From: Firm-04 sp045600205
Lineage (GTDB): Bacteria > Bacillota > Clostridia > Oscillospirales > Ruminococcaceae
Direction: 5' to 3'
Length of the DNA stretch: 64,000 nucleotides
NCBI GenBank assembly: GCA_045600205.1
Contig: JAZRXM010000005.1
Coordinates: 1 to 64,000 of the forward strand
Positions 1 to 9,051 of this stretch are shown piece after piece; the first letter of the stretch is position 1, and each line of letters begins with the position of its first letter. Both the position numbers and the translations under genes were made by a program. The notes beneath the pieces were generated by a model. That model made no database searches. It was given only the letters and a program-made list of their open reading frames with translations, and had not been told where the DNA came from.

Positions 1-759
1 CGGAACATAAATCGGTTCCTCTGTAATACCCACTTCCGAACAGTAGCAAAGATTCCCCTCGTTGTCAAAATAGTAACGAATCATAGATTTTTCGTCACCA
101 TTTTCCTGACTGTATTCCTCGTAATCGTAAGATTTTCCGTCGATTTTCTGTACACCGACCGAAATCGGCTTCATGTCCTCATCCACATTCACCATGTACT
201 CACTGTAATCGTTTTCGCTTGCGCTCTCCGCAGACATTTTAGCATAATGTTTGTTTTCATCATCCAACATATAGTTTTCGCCGTCTTTGGTGAGAACGGT
301 GGTTTTCATGATATTTGCAAGATTCATCTGGAAAAATACATTATCATCCAGCTTATCAATGCACACATACACTTCATATTCATCCTGCTTCATCTGCATC
401 TCAAAAACGACATTGCCCTGATTCCAACTCTCCATTTTTTCGGTAAGGAGCCGCGCTTTGGATTTTTCAGAAGAATGGTTGCTGTCAGATTGAGAACTGC
501 TGTTGTCCGTTTTTGGCGCAGTGGTTGTAGCCGTATCAGCTTGTGAATCCGCAGCGGAAGTGGAATCAGGAACAGAGGCAGAAGACGCATCGTCTGCAAC
601 AGAATCCTTGTGATCTGTAACAGAATCCTCGTGATCTGTAACAGAATCACTCACAGAAGTCTGTGAGGATACATCCGCTATGGAAGAACTTTTGTCATCA
701 CAGGCAGCCATTCCACAAATCATAGCCGCAGCGAGAATGATCGAAAGATATTTTTTCAT
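1..759 (-). CDS. Secreted lipoprotein of unknown function (3' end outside window)
   Basis: No known function recognised. 253 codons are present and the frame is still open at base 1, so the C-terminus is missing. Residues 1-20 form a lipoprotein signal ending in MAAC, which would lipidate Cys20. A Ser/Asp/Thr-rich linker (about 25-95) follows and holds an imperfect tandem DSVTDH(E/K) repeat. After it comes a region rich in charged and aromatic residues, which looks like a folded extracellular domain. The chosen ATG is 10 bases after AAGGAG; an ATG two codons earlier would be only 4 bases away. The gene lies downstream of the GH9 gene on the same strand, but a terminator separates them. Confidence 0.85.
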   Translation of the reverse strand, partial: MKKYLSIILAAAMICGMAACDDKSSSIADVSSQTSVSDSVTDHEDSVTDHKDSVADDASSASVPDSTSAADSQADTATTTAPKTDNSSSQSDSNHSSEKSKARLLTEKMESWNQGNVVFEMQMKQDEYEVYVCIDKLDDNVFFQMNLANIMKTTVLTKDGENYMLDDENKHYAKMSAESASENDYSEYMVNVDEDMKPISVGVQKIDGKSYDYEEYSQENGDEKSMIRYYFDNEGNLCYCSEVGITEEPIYVP

Positions 760-820
760 ATGCATACACTCCTTAATATGTTTTCTTGTATTATAACATA
801 TCTTCTTCCAAATTGCAACA

Positions 821-855
821 AAAAAATTCCCGCCTGCCAAAACAGACGGGAATTT
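821..855 (-). terminator. Rho-independent terminator of the GH9 gene
   Basis: On the minus strand a stem AAATTCCCGtCTG / CAGgCGGGAATTT with a 6-base loop is followed by a T run. It starts 15 bases after the cellulase stop codon. Confidence 0.85.
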
Positions 856-870
856 CGTTGATCAGAGAAC

Positions 871-3063
871 TTATCTCAGGCGAGCGATGATGCGGAGTAC
901 TTCGGAAACATCATCAAAACCGAGGATGTTGTCTTCAGTCAGCTCAGCATTTGCCTTGCCCTGTGCATTAATGGAAACGCTTTCCTCACCAACATAGCGA
1001 GCCAGAACGATTGCATCACCGATCGAAACTCTGCCGTCACAGTTGACATCGCCCAGCATGGAAACGCTGACCTTGCCCTCTGTGGTGGTTACTTTCTTGG
1101 TGGTCGTAACAGTCTTGGTGGTGGTAACAGGAGCCTTGGTCGTGGTGACAGGAGCCTTTGTGGTGGTCACAACAGTGCTGCTGCCCTTGCCATCGGTGTA
1201 AACGCGAACCTCATCGATCGTGAAGGTTCCGCAGTCGATCCACCAGAAGCCGACCTTGACTTCTCCGCCGTAACCATACTGAATGATGTTTGCGGTGCTG
1301 GAATCGGGCTCCCAGACAAGGGTACCCTTGTTGCTGCTGATGGACTTGGTCATCTCATCGGACATGACCCAGTAGCCGTCAGCCTCAACGGTGGTGGAAG
1401 AACCGAATGCGCCGACCCAAGTCTTGATGTTGCCGTTGGAGGTAGAGATATCGACCTCAACCTTCTTGACCTTATCGGTGCAGGAAGCAGGAATGCCGAG
1501 CGACTCATAGGTGAAGCCGAACATTCTGCCGTCCTCAGGGAGCTCATCGTAGTTGTAGGTCTTGCCGACCTTCAGGGAGTAAGCACCATCAGAGGAAGAA
1601 CCGGAATCCGGAGCTTTCGTGGTAGCCTTTGTGGTGGTAGGCTGAGTCTGCTGCTGCGGAACAGTCGTTGTGGTAATGGGCTGAGACGGGGTATCGTTGC
1701 CGCCGCCGCCAAGCTCTACGCTCTTAACGCCTTCGATGTTCTTTTCAACAGAACCGGTCTTGAAGTGGTGATACAGACCTGCTGCTGCGCCGACGAGTGC
1801 TGCGTTATAGTCGCAGGCAACCTCGTTGCAGACGTAGTCGGCACGGCTGTCCTGGTAAGAACCGCCTTCATCAGAAGGACCACCGACCAGTGCGCCAATC
1901 AGGGTGTACTTCGAATCGGAGTTATCATTTGCGGAAGAAGTTCCGGAGTTTGCACGATAGTGCGGTTTCTTTGCGGAATTGCTTGCAAAACCTGTAACGA
2001 AGCAGGTGTTGGCAGGGTTGGAACCGAGAATGTAGTTCATCTGACCCTTGCAGTAGTCAGCATAGTTTGCTTTGCCATGCTTGGTTGCGATCATAGCGGT
2101 GGTCTGGAATGCGCAGTTCAGACGCGCACTGCCCCATTTATCGAGGAACAGGTAGTTGCTGCCGTTTGCCCTACCGCCCATCCAGCCGGTTGCAGCATTC
2201 CAGTCGCCGGTTGCTTCACCGAGGAGGCACGCAGCACCGAGGTTGACGTTCTCCCAGCCGTGGATCCAGCCCTGATACTGAGTCTGCTTGGTCTTGAGGT
2301 CGTTCAGGTAATTCTGCTCTTGGGTTGCAAGATACAGAACGCCTGCTGCGAAGCACTGCTCATCAGTGCAGCTGCTGTTCTTATAGAATTCAGTAGCCTG
2401 CGGGGTGTCAATGCGGTTGGAGTTGCAGGAGTAGCTGTACAGAGCCTTTGCCAGTGACAGAGAATCAGCGTCGCCGAAGTTCAGGTAATCAAATGCAAGA
2501 GCGGAAGCGTAGTCAGCAGCGATATCTGCTGCACCGCCGTCAGACCAATACATCTCTCTGCCGCCTCCCTGCGATTCAGGGGGACCCCAGTAAGCGTGGT
2601 CGGCACCGCCGTTGCCCTTCTGATACAGAATGCTGGAAACGCTGCTGCCGTTCATCTTGACGGACTTCTTGAAGAATTCGGTGAAGTGCTTGGAAATCTT
2701 CTTGAAGTGTGCGGTCAGTCCGAGGCTGTCAAAATCGGACTTGTACTCGTAGTAGGTCCAACCGAGTGTCATTGCGGTGTAGCCCTGCGGCAGACCGAAC
2801 ATGACGTGGTCACCTGCATCGTGGAAGCCGCCCGGGACTGCATCATCCGTGTGGCAGTTGCCGCGCCAGCTCATTGCACCAACAGACTCTACATCGCTGC
2901 CGCACATATTGGCGTCAAAGAAATAGAGTGCGTACTGCAAAAGCTTTGCGTAGTTGTCGGAGTCAGCTGCGGTGACGGTTGACGGAGCAAACGTCAGCGA
3001 ACTGGCTGTCATTGCGGCGCCGAGGCACAATGCGCCCATCTTCTTCAGAAGCTTGGAGTTCAT
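871..3063 (-). CDS. GH9 endoglucanase with accessory module and type I-like dockerin
   Basis: Secreted cellulase that hydrolyses beta-1,4-glucan and would dock into a cellulosome scaffold. Signal peptide about 1-32. The GH9 catalytic domain (about 36-440) has the catalytic-base motif DAGD at 82-85 and the C-terminal acid in NEVACDYNAAL (Glu about 416). A Thr/Pro/Gln linker follows, then a beta-sandwich-like module (about 495-632) resembling carbohydrate-binding modules of ruminococcal cellulases. A second linker of TTTKAPV repeats leads to a dockerin at about 668-730 with the calcium loop GDVNCDGRVSIGDA and a degenerate second repeat. The ATG follows GAGAGGGG. No scaffoldin or cohesin gene is in the window. 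The family call is firm; the CBM family is not. Confidence 0.95.
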   Translation of the reverse strand: MNSKLLKKMGALCLGAAMTASSLTFAPSTVTAADSDNYAKLLQYALYFFDANMCGSDVESVGAMSWRGNCHTDDAVPGGFHDAGDHVMFGLPQGYTAMTLGWTYYEYKSDFDSLGLTAHFKKISKHFTEFFKKSVKMNGSSVSSILYQKGNGGADHAYWGPPESQGGGREMYWSDGGAADIAADYASALAFDYLNFGDADSLSLAKALYSYSCNSNRIDTPQATEFYKNSSCTDEQCFAAGVLYLATQEQNYLNDLKTKQTQYQGWIHGWENVNLGAACLLGEATGDWNAATGWMGGRANGSNYLFLDKWGSARLNCAFQTTAMIATKHGKANYADYCKGQMNYILGSNPANTCFVTGFASNSAKKPHYRANSGTSSANDNSDSKYTLIGALVGGPSDEGGSYQDSRADYVCNEVACDYNAALVGAAAGLYHHFKTGSVEKNIEGVKSVELGGGGNDTPSQPITTTTVPQQQTQPTTTKATTKAPDSGSSSDGAYSLKVGKTYNYDELPEDGRMFGFTYESLGIPASCTDKVKKVEVDISTSNGNIKTWVGAFGSSTTVEADGYWVMSDEMTKSISSNKGTLVWEPDSSTANIIQYGYGGEVKVGFWWIDCGTFTIDEVRVYTDGKGSSTVVTTTKAPVTTTKAPVTTTKTVTTTKKVTTTEGKVSVSMLGDVNCDGRVSIGDAIVLARYVGEESVSINAQGKANAELTEDNILGFDDVSEVLRIIARLR

Positions 3064-3109
3064 GGTGAATTACCCCTCTCAAAAATTTATTCTTGCTTTT
3101 TGCCCTCTC

Positions 3110-3136
3110 TGTTGAACGACAGTGCATCATTCAACA
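3110..3136. promoter_or_regulatory. Near-palindrome in the GH9 leader (possible operator)
   Basis: Arms TGTTGAACGA and TCATTCAACA (9 of 10 complementary) are separated by 7 bases, about 50 bases upstream of the GH9 start. The same TGTTGAA core recurs around the lepA promoter at 3304-3315 and 3368-3380. This is an inferred regulator site; no cognate regulator is identifiable. Confidence 0.4.
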
Positions 3137-3332
3137 AATACATTATAGCTTATAACGCAGGGAACTATATGGACAAATCATGAACATATGGTGAACAGAG
3201 AATGACCCGACGTAGAAAAAAACAGCTTTGATTTGTGCAACCTGCTCAATCTGTCTTTAATTGTTTCTTATATTGCTACGAATTGTAAGTTTCTTGCATT
3301 CTCTGTTGAACATTCGTTTTCGAAAAAAGCAT

Positions 3333-3361
3333 TTGCATTTTTCGGCAATCTGTGCTATACT
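3333..3361 (+). promoter_or_regulatory. SigA-type promoter of lepA
   Basis: TTGCAT (3333-3338), 17-base spacer, TATACT (3356-3361). The predicted start near 3368 gives a leader of about 30 bases. It lies between the two arms of a perfect 11-base inverted repeat, GTTGAACATTC at 3305-3315 and its complement at 3368-3378. Confidence 0.75.
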
Positions 3362-3397
3362 ATACTGGAATGTTCAACGAAACGGAGGAATCCCGCT

Positions 3398-5200
3398 TTG
3401 CCAAATCAAAAAATCCGCAATTTCTGTATTATTGCGCATATCGACCACGGCAAATCCACGCTGGCTGACCGTATTCTGGAAAAGACCAACGCCGTTGCCG
3501 TCCGCGATATGGAAGAACAGCTGCTCGATAACATGGACATCGAGCGTGAACGCGGCATCACCATCAAGGCGCGTGCCGTTGCCATTGATTATACCGCAAA
3601 AGACGGCGAAACCTATCGCCTGAACCTGATCGACACCCCCGGTCATGTGGACTTCAACTACGAGGTCAGCCGCTCACTGGCTGCCTGCGAGGGCGCGATC
3701 CTGATTGTAGACGCCTCACAGGGTATTGAAGCGCAAACACTCGCAAATACGTATCTTGCAGTGGAAGCAGATCTGGAGCTTGTGCCCGTCATCAATAAAA
3801 TTGACCTGCCCTCCGCCGAGCCGGAGCGCGTTGCCGAGGAAGTGGAAGCTGTCATCGGCATTCCGGCAATGGATGCGCCTCGTGTATCGGCAAAAATGGG
3901 CACCAACATCGAGGAAGTGCTGGAACGCATCGTATCGGATATTCCCGCACCGCAGGGTGACGAAAATGCGCCCTTGCAGGCTTTGATTTTCGACAGCGTT
4001 TATGACCCCTACAAGGGCGTTGTGATCTATGTCCGCGTCAAAGAGGGTACCGTCAAAGTCGGTGACCGCATTCACCTCATGGCGACCGGTGCGGAATTCC
4101 AGATCGTTGAAGCGGGCGTCATGAGCGCAACTGACCATATCAACTGCGGCGTTCTCAAAGCAGGCGAAGTCGGCTATCTGACTGCGTCCATCAAAAGCAT
4201 CGGCGAGACCCGCGTCGGCGATACGGTCACGCTTGCTGATAACCCCTGTGCAGAGCCGCTTCCCGGCTACCGCAAAGTCAGCCCGATGGTTTATTCAGGT
4301 ATTTATCCCGCAGACGGTGCGCATTATAATGATTTGCGCGATGCCCTCGAAAAACTTCAGCTCAACGATGCCGCACTCAGCTTTGAGCCGGAAACCTCGA
4401 TCGCGCTGGGATTCGGTTTCCGCTGCGGATTTTTGGGCCTGCTGCATATGGAGATCATTCAGGAGCGTCTGGAACGCGAATACGACCTCGACCTGATCAC
4501 CACCGCGCCCTCGGTCATCTATCGTGTCACGCTGACCAACGGCGAGGTGCAGATGATCGACAACCCCTCCAACTACCCGAATCCTGCAAACATCGCCGAC
4601 GCCGAGGAGCCTGTGGTCAAGGCGGATATCCTTGCGCCGAAAGAATACGTCGGCGGCATTATGGATCTGTGTCAGGAGCGGCGCGGCACCTTCAAAAATA
4701 TGCAGTATATCGACGATAACCGCGTCAATCTGCACTATACGCTCCCACTTGGCGAAATCATCTACGATTTCTTCGATGCACTGAAATCCCGCACCCGCGG
4801 TTACGCATCGCTCGACTACGAACTGGCAGGCTACGAATCCTCGAAGCTGGTCAAGCTGGATTTCATGCTCAACGGCGATGTGGTCGATGCACTTTCGTTT
4901 ATCGTCCACACGGACAAAGCATACCCCAGAGCAAGAAAAATCGCGGAAAAACTGAAAGAAAACATCCCGCGTCAGCTGTTTGAGGTACCGATTCAGGCGG
5001 CAATCGGCGGCAAAATCATCGCAAGAGAAACCGTCAAGGCAATGCGCAAGGACGTTCTTGCAAAATGCTATGGCGGCGATATCACGAGAAAGAAGAAGCT
5101 GCACGAAAAACAGAAAGAGGGCAAAAAGCGTATGCGCCAGCTCGGCACGGTCGAGGTGCCGTCGGAGGCATTCATGGCAGTCCTCAAATTCGACGAATAA
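3398..5200 (+). CDS. lepA: Translation factor LepA (elongation factor 4)
   Basis: Ribosome-associated GTPase of the EF-G family, reported to act on stalled or mis-translocated ribosomes. The G1 motif AHIDHGKST is near residues 14-22, followed by the switch region RERGITIKA, the G3 motif DTPGHVDF and the G4 motif NKID. The C-terminal LepA-specific region is complete. I chose the TTG at 3398: it follows GGAGG by 8 bases, begins LPNQKIRNFC as LepA does, and gives the family's usual 600 residues. The frame stays open for 55 more codons upstream, but that stretch contains the promoter. It heads a unit with the zinc-ribbon gene and hemW; a lepA-hemW pairing is common in Firmicutes. Confidence 0.97.
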   Translation: MPNQKIRNFCIIAHIDHGKSTLADRILEKTNAVAVRDMEEQLLDNMDIERERGITIKARAVAIDYTAKDGETYRLNLIDTPGHVDFNYEVSRSLAACEGAILIVDASQGIEAQTLANTYLAVEADLELVPVINKIDLPSAEPERVAEEVEAVIGIPAMDAPRVSAKMGTNIEEVLERIVSDIPAPQGDENAPLQALIFDSVYDPYKGVVIYVRVKEGTVKVGDRIHLMATGAEFQIVEAGVMSATDHINCGVLKAGEVGYLTASIKSIGETRVGDTVTLADNPCAEPLPGYRKVSPMVYSGIYPADGAHYNDLRDALEKLQLNDAALSFEPETSIALGFGFRCGFLGLLHMEIIQERLEREYDLDLITTAPSVIYRVTLTNGEVQMIDNPSNYPNPANIADAEEPVVKADILAPKEYVGGIMDLCQERRGTFKNMQYIDDNRVNLHYTLPLGEIIYDFFDALKSRTRGYASLDYELAGYESSKLVKLDFMLNGDVVDALSFIVHTDKAYPRARKIAEKLKENIPRQLFEVPIQAAIGGKIIARETVKAMRKDVLAKCYGGDITRKKKLHEKQKEGKKRMRQLGTVEVPSEAFMAVLKFDE

Positions 5201-5213
5201 CGGAGGTTTTCGC

Positions 5214-5528
5214 ATGAAATACGAATGTGCGCACTGCGGCGCAAAATCTTACTCTCCGCTGATGAAAGGGCGCGCCGGCGGAATGTCCTCCCGCGGTGTT
5301 GCCTGCCCCGAATGCGGCGGCAGATGCGTCAACGGCAAGCTGAACCTGATTGTCAACTCGATCATCAGCGGCATAGCGTTCATCATGATCATCGTAACAT
5401 ATTTCACATATGAAACAAAAATGCAGATCGTGTATTTTGCAGTAATTCCTCTTGTTTTATCGCTTATTATCAATTTTGTGTTCAATATGTTCTTCGGAAA
5501 ACTGATTGAGGCAATCAAACGTGACTGA
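5214..5528 (+). CDS. Small zinc-ribbon membrane protein
   Basis: Function unknown. The 104 residues begin with two Cys pairs, CAHC (5-8) and CPEC (about 32-35), forming a likely zinc ribbon. Two hydrophobic segments follow (about 47-65 and 70-93) and a basic C-terminus. The ATG lies 7 bases after CGGAGG, and the gene starts 13 bases after lepA stops, so it is in the lepA operon. It abuts hemW. The pattern suggests a small membrane-bound metal-binding protein, but no role can be assigned. Confidence 0.85.
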   Translation: MKYECAHCGAKSYSPLMKGRAGGMSSRGVACPECGGRCVNGKLNLIVNSIISGIAFIMIIVTYFTYETKMQIVYFAVIPLVLSLIINFVFNMFFGKLIEAIKRD

Positions 5529-5529
5529 C

Positions 5530-6612
5530 ATGACAGGGCTTTATATTCATGTGCCGTTTTGTGCGCAAAAATGCCCATACTGCGACTTTTTCTCAGGACA
5601 ATACAGCAAAAACCGCACCGAGGCTTATCTCGATGCGGTTTGCCGTAATCTGGAAACACTGCCACAGGGGCTTGATGTCGATACGATTTATTTCGGTGGC
5701 GGGACGCCCTCGCTGCTGACGCCCGCACAAATCGCGCAAATACTGGAAAAAGCAGCAGCCCGTTGTTCGTTGCACGCGCCTGAGATCACACTGGAAGCGA
5801 ACCCGCGCACCCTCACCGATGAGCGGCTTTCAGGCTACCTGCGCTGTGGGGTCAACCGCCTATCAATTGGCGTGCAGTCTTTCGAGGACGAAACCCTACG
5901 GGTACTTGGGCGGCGACACAGCGCGGAGCAGGCAAAGGATGCCGTCATACGCGCGAAAAACGTTGGATTTACGAACATTTCGATAGATCTGATGCTTGGG
6001 CTGCAATCACACACGGCGGAGTACTTGCAGCGACAGCTGGATATCGCACTTGCGCTGCCGATTACGCATTTATCTGTGTATCTGCTGAAAATTGAGGATG
6101 GTACGCCGTTTGCCGCAGCCCCGCCCGCAATGCTCTCCGAGGATGACATGGCGGAGCGGTACCTGCAAATGCACAATTATCTTGAATCATCTGGATTTTC
6201 GCATTACGAGATCTCGAATTTTGCCAAAGAGGGCTACGAGAGCCGCCACAACTGCAAATATTGGCGATGTGAGCCGTATTTTGGCATTGGACCTGCGGCG
6301 CATTCGTGCTACGGCGGAAAACGGTTTGCCGTGCCGCGCAATCTGGACGCATTTTGTTCCGCACCGACTCAGCCGACCGAGATCACGGATGAAGCCCCTT
6401 GCGGCGATGCGGAGCGCATCATGTTGGGACTGCGGCTGAAAGAGGGCATCGCGCCTGATGATTTTCCTGCAATTTCTTCGCAAATACGAAAAAATGCAGC
6501 ACTGCTGATCCCGAAATTTGTACAGAAAAAGCAAAATCGGCTTGCGCTGACCGCCGAGGGTTTTCTCGTGTCGAATGCGGTCATAACCACGATTTTGCGA
6601 GGGATTCTGTAA
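5530..6612 (+). CDS. hemW: Radical SAM heme chaperone HemW
   Basis: HemW-type radical SAM protein, formerly confused with coproporphyrinogen III oxidase HemN; family members bind heme and help insert it into target proteins. The cluster motif CAQKCPYC (CxxxCxxC) is near residue 10, followed by the glycine-rich YFGGGTPSLL and the SAM-binding SIGVQSFED region. The C-terminal HemN domain is present. Length is 360 residues from the ATG at 5530. A GTG at 5521, 10 bases after GAGG, is an alternative that overlaps the preceding stop; HemW proteins normally start close to the LYIHVPFC stretch. The gene ends at a bidirectional terminator. Confidence 0.93.
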   Translation: MTGLYIHVPFCAQKCPYCDFFSGQYSKNRTEAYLDAVCRNLETLPQGLDVDTIYFGGGTPSLLTPAQIAQILEKAAARCSLHAPEITLEANPRTLTDERLSGYLRCGVNRLSIGVQSFEDETLRVLGRRHSAEQAKDAVIRAKNVGFTNISIDLMLGLQSHTAEYLQRQLDIALALPITHLSVYLLKIEDGTPFAAAPPAMLSEDDMAERYLQMHNYLESSGFSHYEISNFAKEGYESRHNCKYWRCEPYFGIGPAAHSCYGGKRFAVPRNLDAFCSAPTQPTEITDEAPCGDAERIMLGLRLKEGIAPDDFPAISSQIRKNAALLIPKFVQKKQNRLALTAEGFLVSNAVITTILRGIL

Positions 6613-6615
6613 ACA

Positions 6616-6651
6616 AAATACCCGCACCCTTTCTCAGGATGCGGGATTTTT
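6616..6651. terminator. Bidirectional terminator between hemW and the surface cluster
   Basis: CCCGCA and TGCGGG arms at 6621-6643 with flanking A and T runs. It serves hemW on the plus strand and the surface gene ending at 6663 on the minus strand. Confidence 0.85.
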
Positions 6652-6662
6652 ATGCAGATGCG

Positions 6663-7175
6663 TCATTTGCAAACGAGTTGCAGCCCGAAAGTACCCTTAC
6701 TGTAATAGGTTTCAGGCTCATAGAAAAAGAGTTTGGCGGTGATGTGCTGCCCCGCGGTAAGGGGTGCATCGGTATGGACACTGCGCACATACTCCCCGAT
6801 TCTGACAACGCCGCTTTCGCCGAGAAAACCGCCGTTTTCATCGTAAAGCTTGACTTTTATCCATGCGGGATTTTCCGTAAGATTGGTCAGATACAGCACA
6901 AGCTCATTCTCTTCAATGATCGGTTCACCGAACATTTGGAACGAAAAATCGAGCATTTGCAGCTTTTGATAAGATGGTTCATCCATGCCCTCGGGCTTCC
7001 CGCTGATGGCATTTGCATCGAAAGCGGGCGTGGAAAACTGCTCCACGATGACCTGATTTTGCGGTGGTGCGGGTTTTTTGTTGCGCTGCGTGAGCGAAAC
7101 GATGCCCAGAATGATCAGCAGCACAAGCAGGAGCGCTGCCACGCCGCCCAGAATATATTTTTCCAATTTGCTCAT
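6663..7175 (-). CDS. Membrane-anchored extracellular protein, relative of the 7990-8889 product
   Basis: Function unknown. The 170-residue protein has a short cytoplasmic N-terminus, one transmembrane helix (about 9-28), a Pro/Gln linker and an extracellular beta-rich domain (about 75-168). That domain aligns by eye with the C-terminus of the 7990-8889 product: a strand with LYLTN or MYFEN, a Gly-x-x-(V/L)-x-x-G turn, then LTAGQHITAKLFFYEP against LPEGIYTGLYRISFYN. The two probably arose by duplication. It is the last gene of the minus-strand surface cluster. ATG after CGGAGA. Confidence 0.8.
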   Translation of the reverse strand: MSKLEKYILGGVAALLLVLLIILGIVSLTQRNKKPAPPQNQVIVEQFSTPAFDANAISGKPEGMDEPSYQKLQMLDFSFQMFGEPIIEENELVLYLTNLTENPAWIKVKLYDENGGFLGESGVVRIGEYVRSVHTDAPLTAGQHITAKLFFYEPETYYSKGTFGLQLVCK

Positions 7176-7211
7176 TTGTTTTCTCCGAAAAAAGATTGAC
7201 GTATCAAAGAG

Positions 7212-7243
7212 TCACGGCGGTGTCTGGTGAGGCACCGCCGTGA
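7212..7243. terminator. Strong hairpin between two surface genes
   Basis: TCACGGCGGTG and CACCGCCGTGA arms (11 bp) with a 10-base loop. On the minus strand the T tract is poor, so it may only attenuate readthrough from the 7282-7935 gene into the 6663-7175 gene. Confidence 0.6.
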
Positions 7244-7281
7244 TTTTATTCAATTCACGTTACCGTGTTTGTTTTTGGGGA

Positions 7282-7935
7282 TTAGGTTGCAGGAGTAGGA
7301 GTGATAACTACCTGAACAGTACCCAGTTCGAAATCATCATCGGCTTCAGGTATACCGGAAATACCTACCGCAAATGTACCCGTTGTAGCGTCACCGCCAC
7401 TGACAACAGCAGCCAATGCTTTGTTGGTGTAATCTCCAGACAACGCTGCTATTACGCCATTAGTTGTCATTGTGGTCGCACCACTTTGATCTTTGAAAGA
7501 TGCAGAATAAGTTACGCCCCAGTTGGAATCATTGGTTACAGTGACATCAGCACTTGTTTTATCCCAAGTACCGCCTGTATAAACGTGATCTGTGGTATCC
7601 CAAGTGCCGCCCGTATAGGTAAACACCAGTTCTCCCCAGCCAACGGTAACCTTGTAAACTGCATTTTCATCGTATGGACTATCAGGAACAACATCGTCAT
7701 CAGCTACTTTGATGAGAACCGTGCATTCAGAAGTTGCGCCCTTGCCAGCTTCTGATGCAGTACCCTTATCAAATGTTGGGTCACCAGTTTCAACGGGGTT
7801 TTCAAAAACATCCGTTTTTTCACCATTTTTAGAAGTGTTCGGATCAATTGCAAAAGCAGCGGTAGAGGACAGTGCCATCATAGCACTTGCGGAGAGGATA
7901 GCGATAAAGCTCTTTGTTAATCTGGTTTTCTTCAT
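7282..7935 (-). CDS. Small secreted surface protein with WDTTDHVY-type domain
   Basis: Function unknown. Signal peptide about 1-29 ending AAFA. A low-complexity acidic stretch follows (30-90), then a domain starting KVTVGWGELVFTYTGGTWD at about 94. The motif YTGGTWDTTDHV is duplicated within the protein (YTGGTWD occurs twice, 12 residues apart). The same VTVxWxxLxFT...WDTTDHVY module forms the C-terminus of the giant protein at 9095-14479. There is no LPXTG motif or membrane anchor, so it must be released or held non-covalently. The start lies 46 bases downstream of the 7990-8889 stop with RBS AAAGGAATG, so the two are probably one transcript. Confidence 0.8.
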   Translation of the reverse strand: MKKTRLTKSFIAILSASAMMALSSTAAFAIDPNTSKNGEKTDVFENPVETGDPTFDKGTASEAGKGATSECTVLIKVADDDVVPDSPYDENAVYKVTVGWGELVFTYTGGTWDTTDHVYTGGTWDKTSADVTVTNDSNWGVTYSASFKDQSGATTMTTNGVIAALSGDYTNKALAAVVSGGDATTGTFAVGISGIPEADDDFELGTVQVVITPTPAT

Positions 7936-7989
7936 AGTAATTCATTCCTTTCGTTATGTCGGTGTCCTCCGTATCGGAAGACGAATGGC

Positions 7990-8889
7990 TTAATTTTTGA
8001 CCGTGATTTTGACATCTGTCAAATCAGATTCAACCAGTGCTTTTTCACCTGACATCTGATTATAGAAGCTGATTCTATAGAGCCCTGTGTAAATGCCTTC
8101 CGGGAGCTGCACACCGTTTGTTTGCAGGTTCATGGTGCGGAGCTTTGTGCCCGATGTCACCAGACCTGATTTTGCGATGCTGTACTCCTCACCCTTTGAC
8201 AAAACAAGCAATTCAACGATCATGCCCTGATTCGATTCTGCGGGGTTTTCAAAATACATCGAAATCTTTTGTGTGGATAGTGTTACATTTGCGCCAAGCG
8301 TGTAGCTCATTCCGGCGGTGCCGCCGCCTTTGCCATTCGGGTCGGAATCCGAATCACCGCTCGGGTCTGAATTCGGATTGACATTTCCATGATCATTCGA
8401 GTTTACATTGGATGATACCTCCTCTAAATAAGGATCAGTTGCCGGTAACGGAAAATCCGGTGTAAGAATTGTGGGTGATGTACTGGACTCATCTACGGGA
8501 ATCACGGGATTCTTGCTCAGCAGTCCGCCAAGCTGATATCCTGCGAAAATCACCGCAGCGAGCAGCAAGAACAACCACAAGAAAAACGGAATGCGGTTTT
8601 TGACGATCGCGATATAGCGTTCATCATCGACACAAGCATATCCGATTTCACGGTATATCACCTTGTTGATATGTTTGCGGTCAAACACCAGTAATTGAAT
8701 GTTCTCCCCCAGCAACAAGGTACCGATCGGTTCTTTGCCCTTCTCTTTGGCATAGCCGACGATCAGGGGCTTCTGTCTGTACTTATACAGTTCGTTTAAT
8801 TTCTTCTTTGAGTAGACGTAAACTTTTTGGTCATTGAATTTTAGTTTTTCGTCATAATCATTTTTAGAAACAAATTGAAATTCTTTCAT
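7990..8889 (-). CDS. Single-pass membrane protein with cytoplasmic head and extracellular domain
   Basis: Function unknown. About 130 charged cytoplasmic residues precede one transmembrane segment (about 133-155, IPFFLWLFLLLAAVIFAGY). A Ser/Asp/Asn-rich spacer follows (about 160-205), and an extracellular beta-rich domain (about 208-299) related to that of the 6663-7175 product. A cytoplasmic domain joined to an external one is what a sensor or an assembly anchor for the neighbouring surface proteins would look like, but that role is inference. Driven by its own promoter at 8950-8978. Confidence 0.8.
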   Translation of the reverse strand: MKEFQFVSKNDYDEKLKFNDQKVYVYSKKKLNELYKYRQKPLIVGYAKEKGKEPIGTLLLGENIQLLVFDRKHINKVIYREIGYACVDDERYIAIVKNRIPFFLWLFLLLAAVIFAGYQLGGLLSKNPVIPVDESSTSPTILTPDFPLPATDPYLEEVSSNVNSNDHGNVNPNSDPSGDSDSDPNGKGGGTAGMSYTLGANVTLSTQKISMYFENPAESNQGMIVELLVLSKGEEYSIAKSGLVTSGTKLRTMNLQTNGVQLPEGIYTGLYRISFYNQMSGEKALVESDLTDVKITVKN

Positions 8890-8949
8890 TCTGCATTCTT
8901 CCCACGCCTTTGTTAACTTGGTTTCGTTCCCTTTCTTTATTACAACTAC

Positions 8950-8978
8950 ATTATAGCATTTCTGCCGTCAAAATGCAA
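8950..8978 (-). promoter_or_regulatory. Promoter for the 8889-7282 gene pair
   Basis: On the minus strand TTGCAT, 17-base spacer, TATAAT, about 60 bases upstream of the start codon at 8889. Confidence 0.75.
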
Positions 8979-9051
8979 TATGCAAAATAACAAAAAGTTG
9001 TATTGAATGTTTGTATAATTGTGCAAATTTGCTGCTATCAAATTATACTCT

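Noticed and set aside
3233..3397. Upstream extension of lepA by 55 codons
   Set aside because: The stretch holds the promoter and leader; the TTG at 3398 with GGAGG gives the family-standard N-terminus and length.
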